Of a stretch of 64,000 nt of DNA, positions 17,350 through 26,297 are shown piece by piece (position 1 is the first letter of the stretch; every line of letters starts with the position of its first letter). The position numbers were made by a program, and so were the translations under genes. The notes beneath the pieces are model-generated. The model was given only the letters and a program-made list of their open reading frames with translations. It was not told the DNA's origin and searched no databases. Source of the stretch: Anabaena azotica FACHB-119 (GTDB taxonomy: Bacteria > Cyanobacteriota > Cyanobacteriia > Cyanobacteriales > Nostocaceae); the NCBI RefSeq assembly GCF_014697625.1, contig NZ_JACJSG010000003.1, forward strand, positions 62,001 through 126,000, written 5' to 3'.

Positions 17350-18438
17350 ATGAAAGTTGCTCTAGTTCATGATTATCTCACTCAACGCGGTGGAGCAGAA
17401 CGGGTATTTGAACTGCTGTGCAAACGCTATCCCCAAGCAGATATTTTTACCTCATTATATGACCCGCAGAAAACCATCGATATGGGTGAGCGGATAGTCA
17501 ACACAACATTCTTACAGAAAATTCCTGGTGCAGCCAAATATTTTAGGCTCATGGCTCCCTTGTATTTTCCAGCTTTTCGATCCTTAGATTTGCAAGACTA
17601 CGATTTAATTATTAGTAGCAGTACTAGCTTCGCCAAAGCAGTCAGAAAAAGACCGGATGCTAAACATATTTGTTTCTGCCATAACGTCACCCGTTTCTTG
17701 TGGGATACAGAAACTTATCTCAGAGAATATAGCGATTATAGATATTTATCACCTTTAATCGAAAAAATCTTTCAGTTGATGCGAAATGTAGATTTACAAT
17801 ACGCTCAAGAACCTGATATTTACATTGCAAATTCTAGCATTGTTGCTCGTCGGATTGAAAAGATTTACGGCAAAAAAGCCATAATGATTAATTATCCAAT
17901 TGATACCAGTAACTTCGTTTATTCTGATACAAAAGATGAATATTTATTAGCCTCAGCACGGATGATTAGTTACAAACGGCTCGATATCATAGTCGAGGCT
18001 TTTAATTGGCTGGGATGGCCGTTAATCATCTCTGGGGACGGCCCAGAAAGAGAAAGATTACAGTCCAAAGCTTTAGATAATATTAAATTTGTCGGTCATG
18101 TCAGTGACAGCAAACGTAAAGAATTATTCTCCAAAGCCAAATCTATTATAGTAGCTGCTTTAGAAGACTATGGTTTAGTTCCTGTAGAGGCTAATGCTAG
18201 CGGTACACCAGTTGTTGCTTTTGGCGCAGGTGGAGTCTTAGATACCCAAATAAATGGCAAGACTGGAGTGTTTTTTAATCGCCAAACACCAGAATCTTTA
18301 CAAATGGCATTATTAGAGTCCGGAGAAATCAATTGGAACTATGAAAATATACGTAATCATGCCGTGAATAATTTTTCTGAGCCTGTTTTCTTTAGTAAAG
18401 TTGAGCGAGTTATTGCCCAAACCTGTAGTCTCAATTAG
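17350..18438 (+). CDS. Family 4 glycosyltransferase (WbaZ-like)
   Basis: 362 residues. The N-terminus KVALVHDYLTQRGGAERVFE is typical of GT4 mannosyltransferases of the WbaZ type. FCHNVTRFLWD and YIANSSIVARRIEKIYG form the N-domain, and the C-domain shows SARMISYKRLD, SGDGPERERL and ALEDYGLVPVEANASGTPVVAFGAGG (the E-x7-E motif). The donor may be GDP-mannose by family analogy, which would fit the mannose known in Anabaena HEP; not shown here. It is followed by an STRR array and then the Wzc-like gene. Confidence 0.88.
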   Translation: MKVALVHDYLTQRGGAERVFELLCKRYPQADIFTSLYDPQKTIDMGERIVNTTFLQKIPGAAKYFRLMAPLYFPAFRSLDLQDYDLIISSSTSFAKAVRKRPDAKHICFCHNVTRFLWDTETYLREYSDYRYLSPLIEKIFQLMRNVDLQYAQEPDIYIANSSIVARRIEKIYGKKAIMINYPIDTSNFVYSDTKDEYLLASARMISYKRLDIIVEAFNWLGWPLIISGDGPERERLQSKALDNIKFVGHVSDSKRKELFSKAKSIIVAALEDYGLVPVEANASGTPVVAFGAGGVLDTQINGKTGVFFNRQTPESLQMALLESGEINWNYENIRNHAVNNFSEPVFFSKVERVIAQTCSLN

Positions 18439-18451
18439 TTAAAAGTGCTGA

Positions 18452-18546
18452 GTCAGTTGACAGCTGTCAGTTGTCAGTTATCAGTTATCAGTTGTCAGGT
18501 TATTTCCATTGTTCACTGTTCACTGATAACTGTTCACTGATAACTT
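18452..18546. repeat. STRR array with opposed halves
   Basis: CAGTTGTCAGTTATCAGTTATCAG units run to about 18500, then GTTCACTGATAACTG units to 18546. The halves are complementary and could fold into a hairpin between two genes of one transcription unit. Confidence 0.8.
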
Positions 18547-18598
18547 CTATGTCCCACTCCCTTATTTAATTAGCGTCTCGAACACAAGGATTATAAAA

Positions 18599-20824
18599 GT
18601 GGTTCAAACTAATTTAAGTACAAATATAAACAGCATTGATTCAGAACCAAGCTATGGCAAACTTTTTTCAGTTTTTCTGCGTAGGTCTCCTTGGTTCTTG
18701 ATGGCATTTTTAACAACAATTGCCATAGCAGGACTGATTACTGTTAAAACCAAGCCTACCTACAAAAGCACGATGCAATTGTTAGTAGAACCTAATTATC
18801 AAGGGAAGAAAGAAGGCGGGACTCCAGAAGCTCAGTTTCTTGAACCAGATATACAGATAGACACTGCTACTCAACTGAACTTAATGCAGAGTACAGGACT
18901 GATTGAAAAAGCCGTGTCGAAATTGCGATCGCAATATCCAAATATTACTGTAGCTGATATTAAAACTACCTTGGGCTTAAGCCAACTGAGGACAAAAGAT
19001 GATAATGTCGCTACTAAAATTTTTCAGGTAGAGTATACCGCCAATGATCCTGAACGGACTCAAAATGTTCTCGCTGCTGTGCGTCAAGTCTATGTGGAAT
19101 ACAACAAACAGCAACAGGATATTCGACTCAAAAAAGGTCTACAAGTAATTAGAGAGCAGTTGAGCAAAGCTAGCGAAGAAGTTAATGCGGCTGAAACTAA
19201 CTTACAAAGATTTCGTAGAAACCAGAACCTCATCGACCCAGAAGCCCAAGCCAAGGCTCTAGAAGATGCTTTGAATAATATTGAACAAGAACGTCGCACG
19301 ACTCGTTCTGCTTATCAAGAGGCTTTGGCAAAGCAAAAATCTTTAGAAGAGCAATTAAACCGTTCTCCCAAAAATGCTTTGGTAACTTCTCGCTTGAGTC
19401 AGTCAGCCCGCTACCAAGGCTTACTCAACGAAATTCAAAAAACAGAATTGGCGTTAGCTCAGGAACGTTTACGTTTTACTGATGAAACTCCCAGTGTGCA
19501 GAAGCTGAAAGAACAATTAGACAGCCAGAAGCAATTATTGCAACAAGAAGTAAGCAGAACTTTAGGGGGTAAATCTGCTAATGTCTTCGGTGCAGGTGAA
19601 CCACTGTTAGAACAGGGACAGTTTGGTGAAATTGATTTGAATCTTGCTGGTCAATTAGTAGAAACGCAGACAACCATAGTTTCATTAACTGCTCGTGACC
19701 AAACTTTGGCACAGAAAGAAAATCAAATACGTTTAGAAATTAAACGTTTCCCGCCTTTATTAGCTTATTACAATCGCATACAACCACAATTGCAATTTAG
19801 CCGCGAAAGGTTAGAGCAACTATTGCGAGCAGAACAGCAATTACGTCAAGAATTGGCTAAAGGTGGGTTTAATTGGGAAGTTGTGGAAGAACCCCAATTA
19901 GGTGTGAAATTAGGCCCAAATCTCCAACAGAATTTGATGTTGGGTGCTGTTGTTGGGTTAATGTTGGGAGGTATTGCGGCCTTTATTCGCGAAGCTTCTG
20001 ATGATTCTGTTCACACTACTGCTGAGTTAGAAAAACAAACTGCTTTGCCTTTGTTGGGAACTACTCCTAAATTGCCGGCTACTAAAACTAGAGAATCAGT
20101 GATCAAGTTGCCTTTTGGTAAGCCTGAAGTGTTGGGGCCTTGGACAGTTGAGGTTCTCAAATCTTCTATCCGTTGGGAATCTTTGGATCTGATTTACAAA
20201 AATATTGAACTGCTCAATTCTGTATCTAGCTTAAAGTCTTTGATGATTACCTCGCCTATGCTTGATAGAGGTAAGTCAGGTCTGGCTTTGGGTTTGGCCA
20301 TGAGTGCAGCCCGTTTACATAAACGAGTGCTACTGATTGATGCAAACTTACGCGACCCCAGTTTGCACCAACATCTCAATCTACCCAATGAGCAGGGGTT
20401 ATCAACTTTATTAGCTAGCGAGATTACTTTACCTGAACAGATTAGTGTACATAACGTTGGTTCTGCTTACATCGATATTTTGACGGCTGGCCCATCACCT
20501 AGTGACTCAGCTAATCTCTTGAGTTCTCCACGCATGAAACAGTTGATGACAGCGTTTGAAGATAATTACGATGTGGTGATTATTGATGCGCCACCAGTTT
20601 TAGGTTTGGTAGATGCGTTGCTGACTGCTTCATCTTGTCGCAGTGTCGTTATGGTGGCGAGTATTGGTAAAGTGACTCGTAATCAAATCGCTCAAGCTAC
20701 AGCTATGTTGAGCAGGTTAAATTTGATTGGTGTTGTGGCTAACGGGGTTTCTAATTCTGATAGCACTTATGTACCTTATGCTAGGGAATACCGTTTTGCT
20801 TTGGAACAGGCTGTGGAGAAGTAA
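18599..20824 (+). CDS. Wzc-like polysaccharide copolymerase with C-terminal BY-kinase-type ATPase
   Basis: 741 residues with a GTG start preceded by AAGGATTAT. A Wzz domain with a first membrane segment (about 31-49) is followed by long coiled coils (about 190-335 and 360-410) and a second membrane segment (about 443-460). The cytoplasmic ATPase has Walker A DRGKSGLALGLA (about 557-568), Walker A' LLIDANLRDPSLH and Walker B VVIIDAPPVLG. The Walker A is divergent before GKS (usual form GEGKST). The tail has only scattered Tyr (YVPYAREYRF), fewer than in classic BY-kinases, so autophosphorylation may be limited. It controls chain length and export in Wzy-type systems. It precedes hepC in the island, as in Anabaena. 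Confidence 0.9.
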   Translation: MVQTNLSTNINSIDSEPSYGKLFSVFLRRSPWFLMAFLTTIAIAGLITVKTKPTYKSTMQLLVEPNYQGKKEGGTPEAQFLEPDIQIDTATQLNLMQSTGLIEKAVSKLRSQYPNITVADIKTTLGLSQLRTKDDNVATKIFQVEYTANDPERTQNVLAAVRQVYVEYNKQQQDIRLKKGLQVIREQLSKASEEVNAAETNLQRFRRNQNLIDPEAQAKALEDALNNIEQERRTTRSAYQEALAKQKSLEEQLNRSPKNALVTSRLSQSARYQGLLNEIQKTELALAQERLRFTDETPSVQKLKEQLDSQKQLLQQEVSRTLGGKSANVFGAGEPLLEQGQFGEIDLNLAGQLVETQTTIVSLTARDQTLAQKENQIRLEIKRFPPLLAYYNRIQPQLQFSRERLEQLLRAEQQLRQELAKGGFNWEVVEEPQLGVKLGPNLQQNLMLGAVVGLMLGGIAAFIREASDDSVHTTAELEKQTALPLLGTTPKLPATKTRESVIKLPFGKPEVLGPWTVEVLKSSIRWESLDLIYKNIELLNSVSSLKSLMITSPMLDRGKSGLALGLAMSAARLHKRVLLIDANLRDPSLHQHLNLPNEQGLSTLLASEITLPEQISVHNVGSAYIDILTAGPSPSDSANLLSSPRMKQLMTAFEDNYDVVIIDAPPVLGLVDALLTASSCRSVVMVASIGKVTRNQIAQATAMLSRLNLIGVVANGVSNSDSTYVPYAREYRFALEQAVEK

Positions 20825-20872
20825 TTGAGAGATGAGGGAGAATCTATACTCCAGCCTCTAGACCCCTTTTTT

Positions 20873-20919
20873 GAATGTGCGATCGCCTGTTTGTGAAGTG
20901 CGATCGCACATTCGTTTTT
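20873..20919 (+). terminator. Likely intrinsic terminator built from two HIP1 sites
   Basis: GAATGTGCGATCGC (20873-20886) pairs perfectly with GCGATCGCACATTC (20900-20913) over 14 bp around a 13-nt loop, and GTTTTTC follows. It lies 48 bp after the Wzc-like gene, so it would end that transcript before hepC. Confidence 0.7.
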
Positions 20920-21742
20920 CTGGCTCCATTATCAATAAGGTTAAAATTTGGATAACTCTCAAGAAACCCAAGGGTGTAGGGGTATAGAGGAAGAAACACA
21001 ACTATTCCCTTTTTTTCTTTCTGTCACCTATCACCTGTCACCTGTCACCTGTGTTTCTTAGGAGCAAGCGCACTGGCGGCACTGCCACCCGCTACGAATG
21101 AAAGAAACAAGTAAAATCCTCTTCCCTTCTGCCTCCTGCCTCCTGCCTCCTGCCTTGTTTCTTAAAAGGTAAATACTTTAGCCCTTATTTTTTATAAATA
21201 AACTATTAGATAAATCAATAAAATTTATCTACATTTTATGTCTAAATTAAATAACAATAATGTAATAAACAAGCTTTTTAAACGTTATATATTATTCTTG
21301 AATTGTCTAAAATATTTAAGTATGTTTATCACATTTTTATAAAAATATATTTAAGTCATTGAATATTTAAAGAATAAATGAAGAGTTGCCTTAGACATAT
21401 AGTTATCTCTACGTTTCTTATATCCTAGAGATGGAAATTGAGTTCAAATGCTTCCAAGTCAAAATTTGACTATGGTTCTAAAATTTAGTATAAAGGTAGA
21501 TATCTGTAACTAAACATAAATGTCAAGTCTAGTGACCAAAGACTGTGGAAGACTAATTGTTTTTGAAAAGGTTAGGTTAATTTGCTCTACACTCTTCCAC
21601 ATCAACCATTGCCATACAAAAATCAATGTTTTCGAGCTAGCTTCACATTATGTTTATTCCAACCTTTCTCAATAATACGGCAACTCTTTGTACCGAGTAA
21701 CACTAACAGCATCTAATTTTTTGACTTGCGCTTTCTACCATT

Positions 21743-21897
21743 TTAGGACTTACGCATGAAGACGAAAAATCAAGGGTTTGGGCAAGGGTATAGGGGTATA
21801 GGGGTGTAGGGGTGTAGGTGTTCAAAACCCTTACACTCCTACACCCTCACACCCTTACACCCAATCCCAACAAACAATCTTGGTGCGTAAGTCCTAA
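21743..21897. mobile_element. MITE-like element C with TTAGGACTTACGCA terminal repeats
   Basis: TTAGGACTTACGCA (21743-21756) and its exact complement TGCGTAAGTCCTAA (21884-21897) bound a 155-bp element. The centre is a second, long imperfect palindrome: GGGTATAGGGGTGTAGG repeats to the left and ACTCCTACACCCTCACACCC to the right. The same ends bound an element at 42340-42462. No coding capacity. Confidence 0.8.
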
Positions 21898-22002
21898 CGT
21901 AAATAGCTTTTGCGAGCAGAACGAAATTCACATCAAAGTCTTTGGCATTGACAGCCTTTGATATCATCTCAGCGATTTAACTTGTATAAATCCAAAGACA
22001 TT

Positions 22003-22737
22003 ATGACAAGCGTAATAGTTTCAACTGTTGAGAATTACGAGTTAGCGACTCCACAAAATCAAAATTATTGCTCATTACAGTACACACTTCAATGGCGACG
22101 AGGCCAGTTGTTGGTGAAATGTTCTGACAAAGTTAAACAGCCATATTTGCCATCTCTAAAGGATGAAAAACTATTAGTTAATTGCTTAAAACATTCCTCG
22201 GTAAATTTGGTGAGTATAGATGGCAAATTAGGTGAGGCTTTGCTGATGTTTTGGGCGGAAGCCTGTAATAAAGCAAATAAGCCTATCTTTTTAAGTAGAC
22301 CCACTCATAGCAAATTACCTAAATCAGGTAACTGGTTCGGGAAATTAATTAACTGGCTCTTAGCTTTTGTATTGCTGTTATTAACTAGTCCAATGATGCT
22401 GGCATTGGTAATGTTGATACGGATGGACTCACCAGAACCAATATTTACTTATGAGTGGTGTGTGGGAGAAAAAGGTAAACTTTTTCGCGCAATTAAATTT
22501 TCTGCTACTAGCCATTATGACTCCAAAATTTTAGGATTTTTGCTCAAAAAATCTGGTTTATATCATCTACCAAAGTTATGGAATGTACTGCGGGGAGAAA
22601 TGAGTTTAACAGAATCTAATTGTTGGACTTTAGAAGATGCAGTACAAAACAGTTTATCAGGAAAGCAACAGGTAAATACACTACCAATAATTACCGATTC
22701 ATGGGAAGTACCAACAGAATCTGAAATGGTACGTTGA
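22003..22737 (+). CDS. hepC: HepC, bacterial sugar transferase-like protein of envelope polysaccharide synthesis
   Basis: 244 residues from the ATG at 22003; a TTG at 21958 is also in frame. The C-terminal half is a bacterial sugar-transferase domain (WbaP/PglC-like): a hydrophobic hairpin at about 115-138 (LLAFVLLLLTSPMMLALVMLI), then FTYEWCVGEKGKLFRAIKFSA and LPKLWNVLRGEMSLTESN. Such enzymes load the first sugar phosphate on undecaprenyl phosphate. The usual SxDELPQ is here GLYHLPK and the usual GPRP after MSL is TESN, so conserved active-site residues look altered. The position just before hepA matches hepC of Anabaena PCC 7120, required for the HEP layer. No N-terminal multi-span domain is present. 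Confidence 0.85.
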   Translation: MTSVIVSTVENYELATPQNQNYCSLQYTLQWRRGQLLVKCSDKVKQPYLPSLKDEKLLVNCLKHSSVNLVSIDGKLGEALLMFWAEACNKANKPIFLSRPTHSKLPKSGNWFGKLINWLLAFVLLLLTSPMMLALVMLIRMDSPEPIFTYEWCVGEKGKLFRAIKFSATSHYDSKILGFLLKKSGLYHLPKLWNVLRGEMSLTESNCWTLEDAVQNSLSGKQQVNTLPIITDSWEVPTESEMVR

Positions 22738-23042
22738 AGCCCAATAAATTATGTAGAGACGTTGGATGGAACGTCTCTACAGTGAAGAATAAAGTTTATC
22801 TTTACCAAGAAACGGTATAGACTCTAAACAAAAACTTAACTTTGTCCTGAAGTAAGGAAATCATAGGGTAAATACTAAATTGATTAGAGTTTTTATTCAG
22901 TATAATTTCCTTTCTACTTCCTTAACCAAGAACAAAGCTTCCTAAAAATTCTGCTTAGTTCGGTGAATAATCTATTTGCCGCTATTAAACAAAAAAATCT
23001 CACCTTCCAAGTTGATTTAGAAAATAACCCACGCATCTAAAA
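22738..23042. other. hepC-hepA spacer with a perfect 12-bp palindrome
   Basis: TGTAGAGACGTT (22752-22763) and AACGTCTCTACA (22770-22781) form a perfect stem with a 6-nt loop just after hepC. This is a known interspersed palindrome type in Nostoc. The remaining 260 bp are AT-rich and presumably contain the hepA control region; in Anabaena hepA is induced in differentiating cells. No site is assigned here. Confidence 0.65.
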
Positions 23043-24863
23043 ATGCCAAAAGCACAACGTAATTTCTTTAATTTAACTAAGTTTTGGCAAGATAACTCTT
23101 TAATCTTGAAAGAGGTTAAAAGTTTCCGCAAAATAGCTATTCTTGCTGTAATCTTTTCCTTTCTGGCTGCCAGTTTTGAAGGGGTGAGTATTGGCTTTTT
23201 GCTGTCATTCTTACAAAAGTTGACTACTCCTAACCAACCGATTGAAACGGGAATTGGTTGGGTTGATATGATTTTGACTTCTAATGTGTGGTCAATTAGC
23301 CCTATATACAGGATATCTTTACTCATTTTGTTGAGTACCTGGATGCGGGCTACATTCAATTATTTTAGCGCAATTTATACAGAATCGGCGCAACTTCATC
23401 TGGCTGATAGCTTACATAAGCTAATTTTTGAGCAATTACAATCTCTCAGGTTGAGTTACTTTTCTCAAACTAATTCTGGTGAACTTATTAATATAATAAC
23501 CACAGAAATTGAAAGAACAAAACAAAGCTTTAGTGGCGTAGCTTTCTTATTCACTAGAATTTTGACTGTATGTGTTTATTTTGTTGTCATGTTTTCTTTA
23601 TCATGGCAACTTTCTATTATTTCCGTTCTCATATTCGCACTGCTGGGAGTGGGGTTATCGACACTAAATAAACGGGTAAGAGAAACCAGTTTTGGCATTT
23701 CCTCTGCTAACGCTAAATTTACAGCGATCGCAGTCGAGTTTATCAACGGAATCCGCACGGTGCAAGCATTTAGCACACAAGAGTTTGAGCGTCAGCGTTT
23801 CTACCAAGCGAGTACAAATCAACTGAATGCAGCAATCAAGGTTGTAATGGCCTGGACGATGGTTAGACCGATAGCTGAGGGCGTAGCAACTACAGCTTTA
23901 ATTAGTTTAATTGTCATTTCTTTCACAACTTTTACACTACCAGTTGCATCATTATTGACTTTCTTCTTTGTCTTAGTGAGAGTCATTCCCAACATTCAAG
24001 ATATTAATGGAACCTTTGCTGCTCTCAATACTTTGCAAGGTTCGTTAGAAAATATCAGAGGTATTTTACAGACTCATGATAAGCCTTACTTGAGAAATGG
24101 CAAGCTTAAATTTCCAGGTTTAAAGCGGTCAATTGATTTAGTATCTGTTGACTTTGGTTACACCGCCGATAATTTAGTATTAAGTAATATCACTTTGACT
24201 ATTGAGCGTGGTAAAACTACAGCACTTGTAGGGTCTTCTGGTGCTGGTAAAACTACGCTAGCTGATTTAATTCCCCGCTTCTATGACCCCACACAAGGGC
24301 AAATTTTAGTTGATGGAATTGATTTACAAAAATTGGAAATCAATTCTTTCCGCCGCAAGATGGCTATTGTTAGTCAAGACACATTCATTTTTAACGCTTC
24401 TATTCGAGACAATATTGCCTATGGCACAACAGGAGCGAGTGAAGCCGAAATCCGGGAAGTAGCTAAATTAGCGAATGCGTTGGAATTTATCGCACAAATG
24501 CCGCAAGGGTTTGACACTAATTTAGGCGATCGCGGTGTGCGCTTATCTGGGGGACAAAGACAACGGATTGCGATCGCGCGTGCATTGTTGCGGAATCCCG
24601 AAATCCTCATTCTTGATGAAGCCACCAGCGCCTTAGATTCAGTCTCAGAGCGATTAATTCAACAATCTCTGGACAAGCTGTCTCAGGGGAAAACAGTAAT
24701 TGCGATCGCTCACCGACTTTCCACAATTGCTAAAGCCGATAAAGTTGTCGTACTTGAACAAGGACGCATCGTCGAACAAGGTCGTTATCAAGAATTACTA
24801 GAACTCAAAGGCAAACTGTGGAAATACCACAAAATGCAGTATGAAGCAACTCAATCTGATTAA
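23043..24863 (+). CDS. hepA: HepA, ABC-type exporter of heterocyst envelope polysaccharide
   Basis: 606 residues, a half-transporter with fused domains. A six-span membrane domain (about 25-330) is followed by a nucleotide-binding domain with Walker A GSSGAGKTTLAD (about 394-405), Q-loop IVSQDTFIF, signature LSGGQRQRIAIARA (about 500), Walker B ILILDEATSALDS and H-loop IAHRLST. Length, architecture and neighbours match HepA of Anabaena PCC 7120, whose loss abolishes the envelope polysaccharide layer. No Wzx-type flippase is present in the locus, so HepA may move the lipid-linked oligosaccharide in the manner of PglK; that is inference. Followed after 20 bp by a glycosyltransferase. Confidence 0.92.
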   Translation: MPKAQRNFFNLTKFWQDNSLILKEVKSFRKIAILAVIFSFLAASFEGVSIGFLLSFLQKLTTPNQPIETGIGWVDMILTSNVWSISPIYRISLLILLSTWMRATFNYFSAIYTESAQLHLADSLHKLIFEQLQSLRLSYFSQTNSGELINIITTEIERTKQSFSGVAFLFTRILTVCVYFVVMFSLSWQLSIISVLIFALLGVGLSTLNKRVRETSFGISSANAKFTAIAVEFINGIRTVQAFSTQEFERQRFYQASTNQLNAAIKVVMAWTMVRPIAEGVATTALISLIVISFTTFTLPVASLLTFFFVLVRVIPNIQDINGTFAALNTLQGSLENIRGILQTHDKPYLRNGKLKFPGLKRSIDLVSVDFGYTADNLVLSNITLTIERGKTTALVGSSGAGKTTLADLIPRFYDPTQGQILVDGIDLQKLEINSFRRKMAIVSQDTFIFNASIRDNIAYGTTGASEAEIREVAKLANALEFIAQMPQGFDTNLGDRGVRLSGGQRQRIAIARALLRNPEILILDEATSALDSVSERLIQQSLDKLSQGKTVIAIAHRLSTIAKADKVVVLEQGRIVEQGRYQELLELKGKLWKYHKMQYEATQSD

Positions 24864-24883
24864 ATATCCTCAACATTAATGTC

Positions 24884-26293
24884 ATGAATCAATTCAACTC
24901 ATCGGCTGTTTTAAATAGCCTCTCTAATAGTAGCAAGTCAAAGCGAACTTTATTCTGTCTAACTTACGACCTGCCACCATTAACAACCCCAATTGCTAAC
25001 CGCGCTCAGAAATTATTAGCACAATTTCAACACAGTTGGCAGTTGCAAGTTCTCACCGGAACCAAAAATGCTGCACTCAATCCAGAAGCTAACATTAATT
25101 ATGCCGAAACTTGGTATCCCAAGACATTAATTGAATTACTCGGCAAGCTGCGACTAGATAAATTTTTGTCCTGGCTAATTTGGCCAGAACCACATATTTT
25201 TTGGGTATTACCTGCCATTATTAAAGGCTATCAACTCATCCAAAAACAACGACCTGATGCGATTTTTGTGTTGATGATGCCTTATTCAGCAGGTTTAGTA
25301 GGAATTGTCCTCAAATGGCTCACAGGTTTGCCTTTAATCTTGAGCTTAGATGATTCACCAACCTGCACTGATATGCACCCAAATGCTATGAGTTGGCTGC
25401 ATCATCATTTAGACAATTGGTTAGAAGAATTTTATGTCCGTCAATCTAATGCCACAGTTTATGTTTCTCAATTCAATTTAGATGCAGTTAAAAATCGACT
25501 AGCTCCTCCACATAAATCCAAACTGCATTTAATCCGTTGTGGTGCTGATCCTCAAGATTTTACTCCACCTATTTCTACCCCAGTTAATGACAGCAACTTA
25601 GAAATAGTTTATACTGGCGGTATGAATGGTTGGTATCAGTTTTACCATCAAAATCAAGAAAAAAGTTTTCTCAAAAAGCTATATCAAGCTTGGATGGAAC
25701 TTGGATACTATCAACGAGCCACAATTGACTATAGAAGTTCTAGCCCAGTTTTTGCGGGTAAAGCTATTCAACAAGTATTAACTCAACATCCTGAATGGCA
25801 AGATAAAATCCATCTAGCAGTTTATGGAAACAGCTTTCCCGAATCTGTTGTCCAGAGGGTTTTAGAAAATCAAACCTTGACAGATGTAGTGTCTGTATCT
25901 GGTAGCTTACCCCATTTTCAAGCAATTCAATTAGCTAGACAAGCAGACCTATTATTCATCACTTTACCAAATCGTCCAGATGGCTCATCCGGCGGGCGAA
26001 TTTCTTGTAAAACCTATGAATATTTAATGACAGATAGACCAATTTTAGCAGCAGTTCCTCAAGGAGAAAATTGGGATTATCTACAAGATAAACCAGGGGT
26101 TTGGCTAGTTGAACCAACAGATATAGAGGCTATGAGTCAAGTAATAGCTACTGTAGCAACAGCGAAATTTTCTGGTAATTCCTTGAGGTTTGACCGTTCA
26201 CATCTCCACGAAGAACTTAGTTATATCAACTTAGTTAAAAATTATTTGCAAATCTTCGATGAAGTTTGCTCAAAAACAATAATTCCTAAATAA
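24884..26293 (+). CDS. Glycosyltransferase, GT4-like
   Basis: 469 residues. FCLTYDLPPLTTPIANR at the N-terminus and LTGLPLILSLDDSPT in the N-domain resemble GT4 enzymes. The C-domain has VYTGGMN, VSVSGSLPHFQAIQLARQADLLF and SGGRISCKTYEYLMTDRPILAAVP, a nucleotide-diphosphate binding region in which the expected E-x7-E is partly altered. It is longer than its neighbours, with an insert of about 60 residues around 245-305 (YQFYHQNQEKSFLKKLYQAW). Spaced 20 bp after hepA and 4 bp before the next glycosyltransferase, so part of the hepA operon. Confidence 0.83.
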   Translation: MNQFNSSAVLNSLSNSSKSKRTLFCLTYDLPPLTTPIANRAQKLLAQFQHSWQLQVLTGTKNAALNPEANINYAETWYPKTLIELLGKLRLDKFLSWLIWPEPHIFWVLPAIIKGYQLIQKQRPDAIFVLMMPYSAGLVGIVLKWLTGLPLILSLDDSPTCTDMHPNAMSWLHHHLDNWLEEFYVRQSNATVYVSQFNLDAVKNRLAPPHKSKLHLIRCGADPQDFTPPISTPVNDSNLEIVYTGGMNGWYQFYHQNQEKSFLKKLYQAWMELGYYQRATIDYRSSSPVFAGKAIQQVLTQHPEWQDKIHLAVYGNSFPESVVQRVLENQTLTDVVSVSGSLPHFQAIQLARQADLLFITLPNRPDGSSGGRISCKTYEYLMTDRPILAAVPQGENWDYLQDKPGVWLVEPTDIEAMSQVIATVATAKFSGNSLRFDRSHLHEELSYINLVKNYLQIFDEVCSKTIIPK

Positions 26294-26297
26294 AATT

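Larger units (their letters stand above)
20825..22002. other. Long intergenic region upstream of hepC
   Basis: Nearly 1.2 kb without a gene. After the terminator come CACCTGT heptamers (about 21025-21053) and GCCTCCT heptamers (about 21129-21155), an AT-rich block (21170-21720) likely to hold the hepC promoter, and a 155-bp MITE-like element (21743-21897) ending 105 bp before the start codon. Long upstream control regions are known for hepC/hepA in Anabaena. I could not place an NtcA (GTA-N8-TAC) site with confidence. Confidence 0.6.

Noticed and set aside
21743..21897. Assignment to the named Anabaena MITE Nezha
   Set aside because: I cannot confirm the Nezha end sequence from memory, so only a generic MITE-like call is made.
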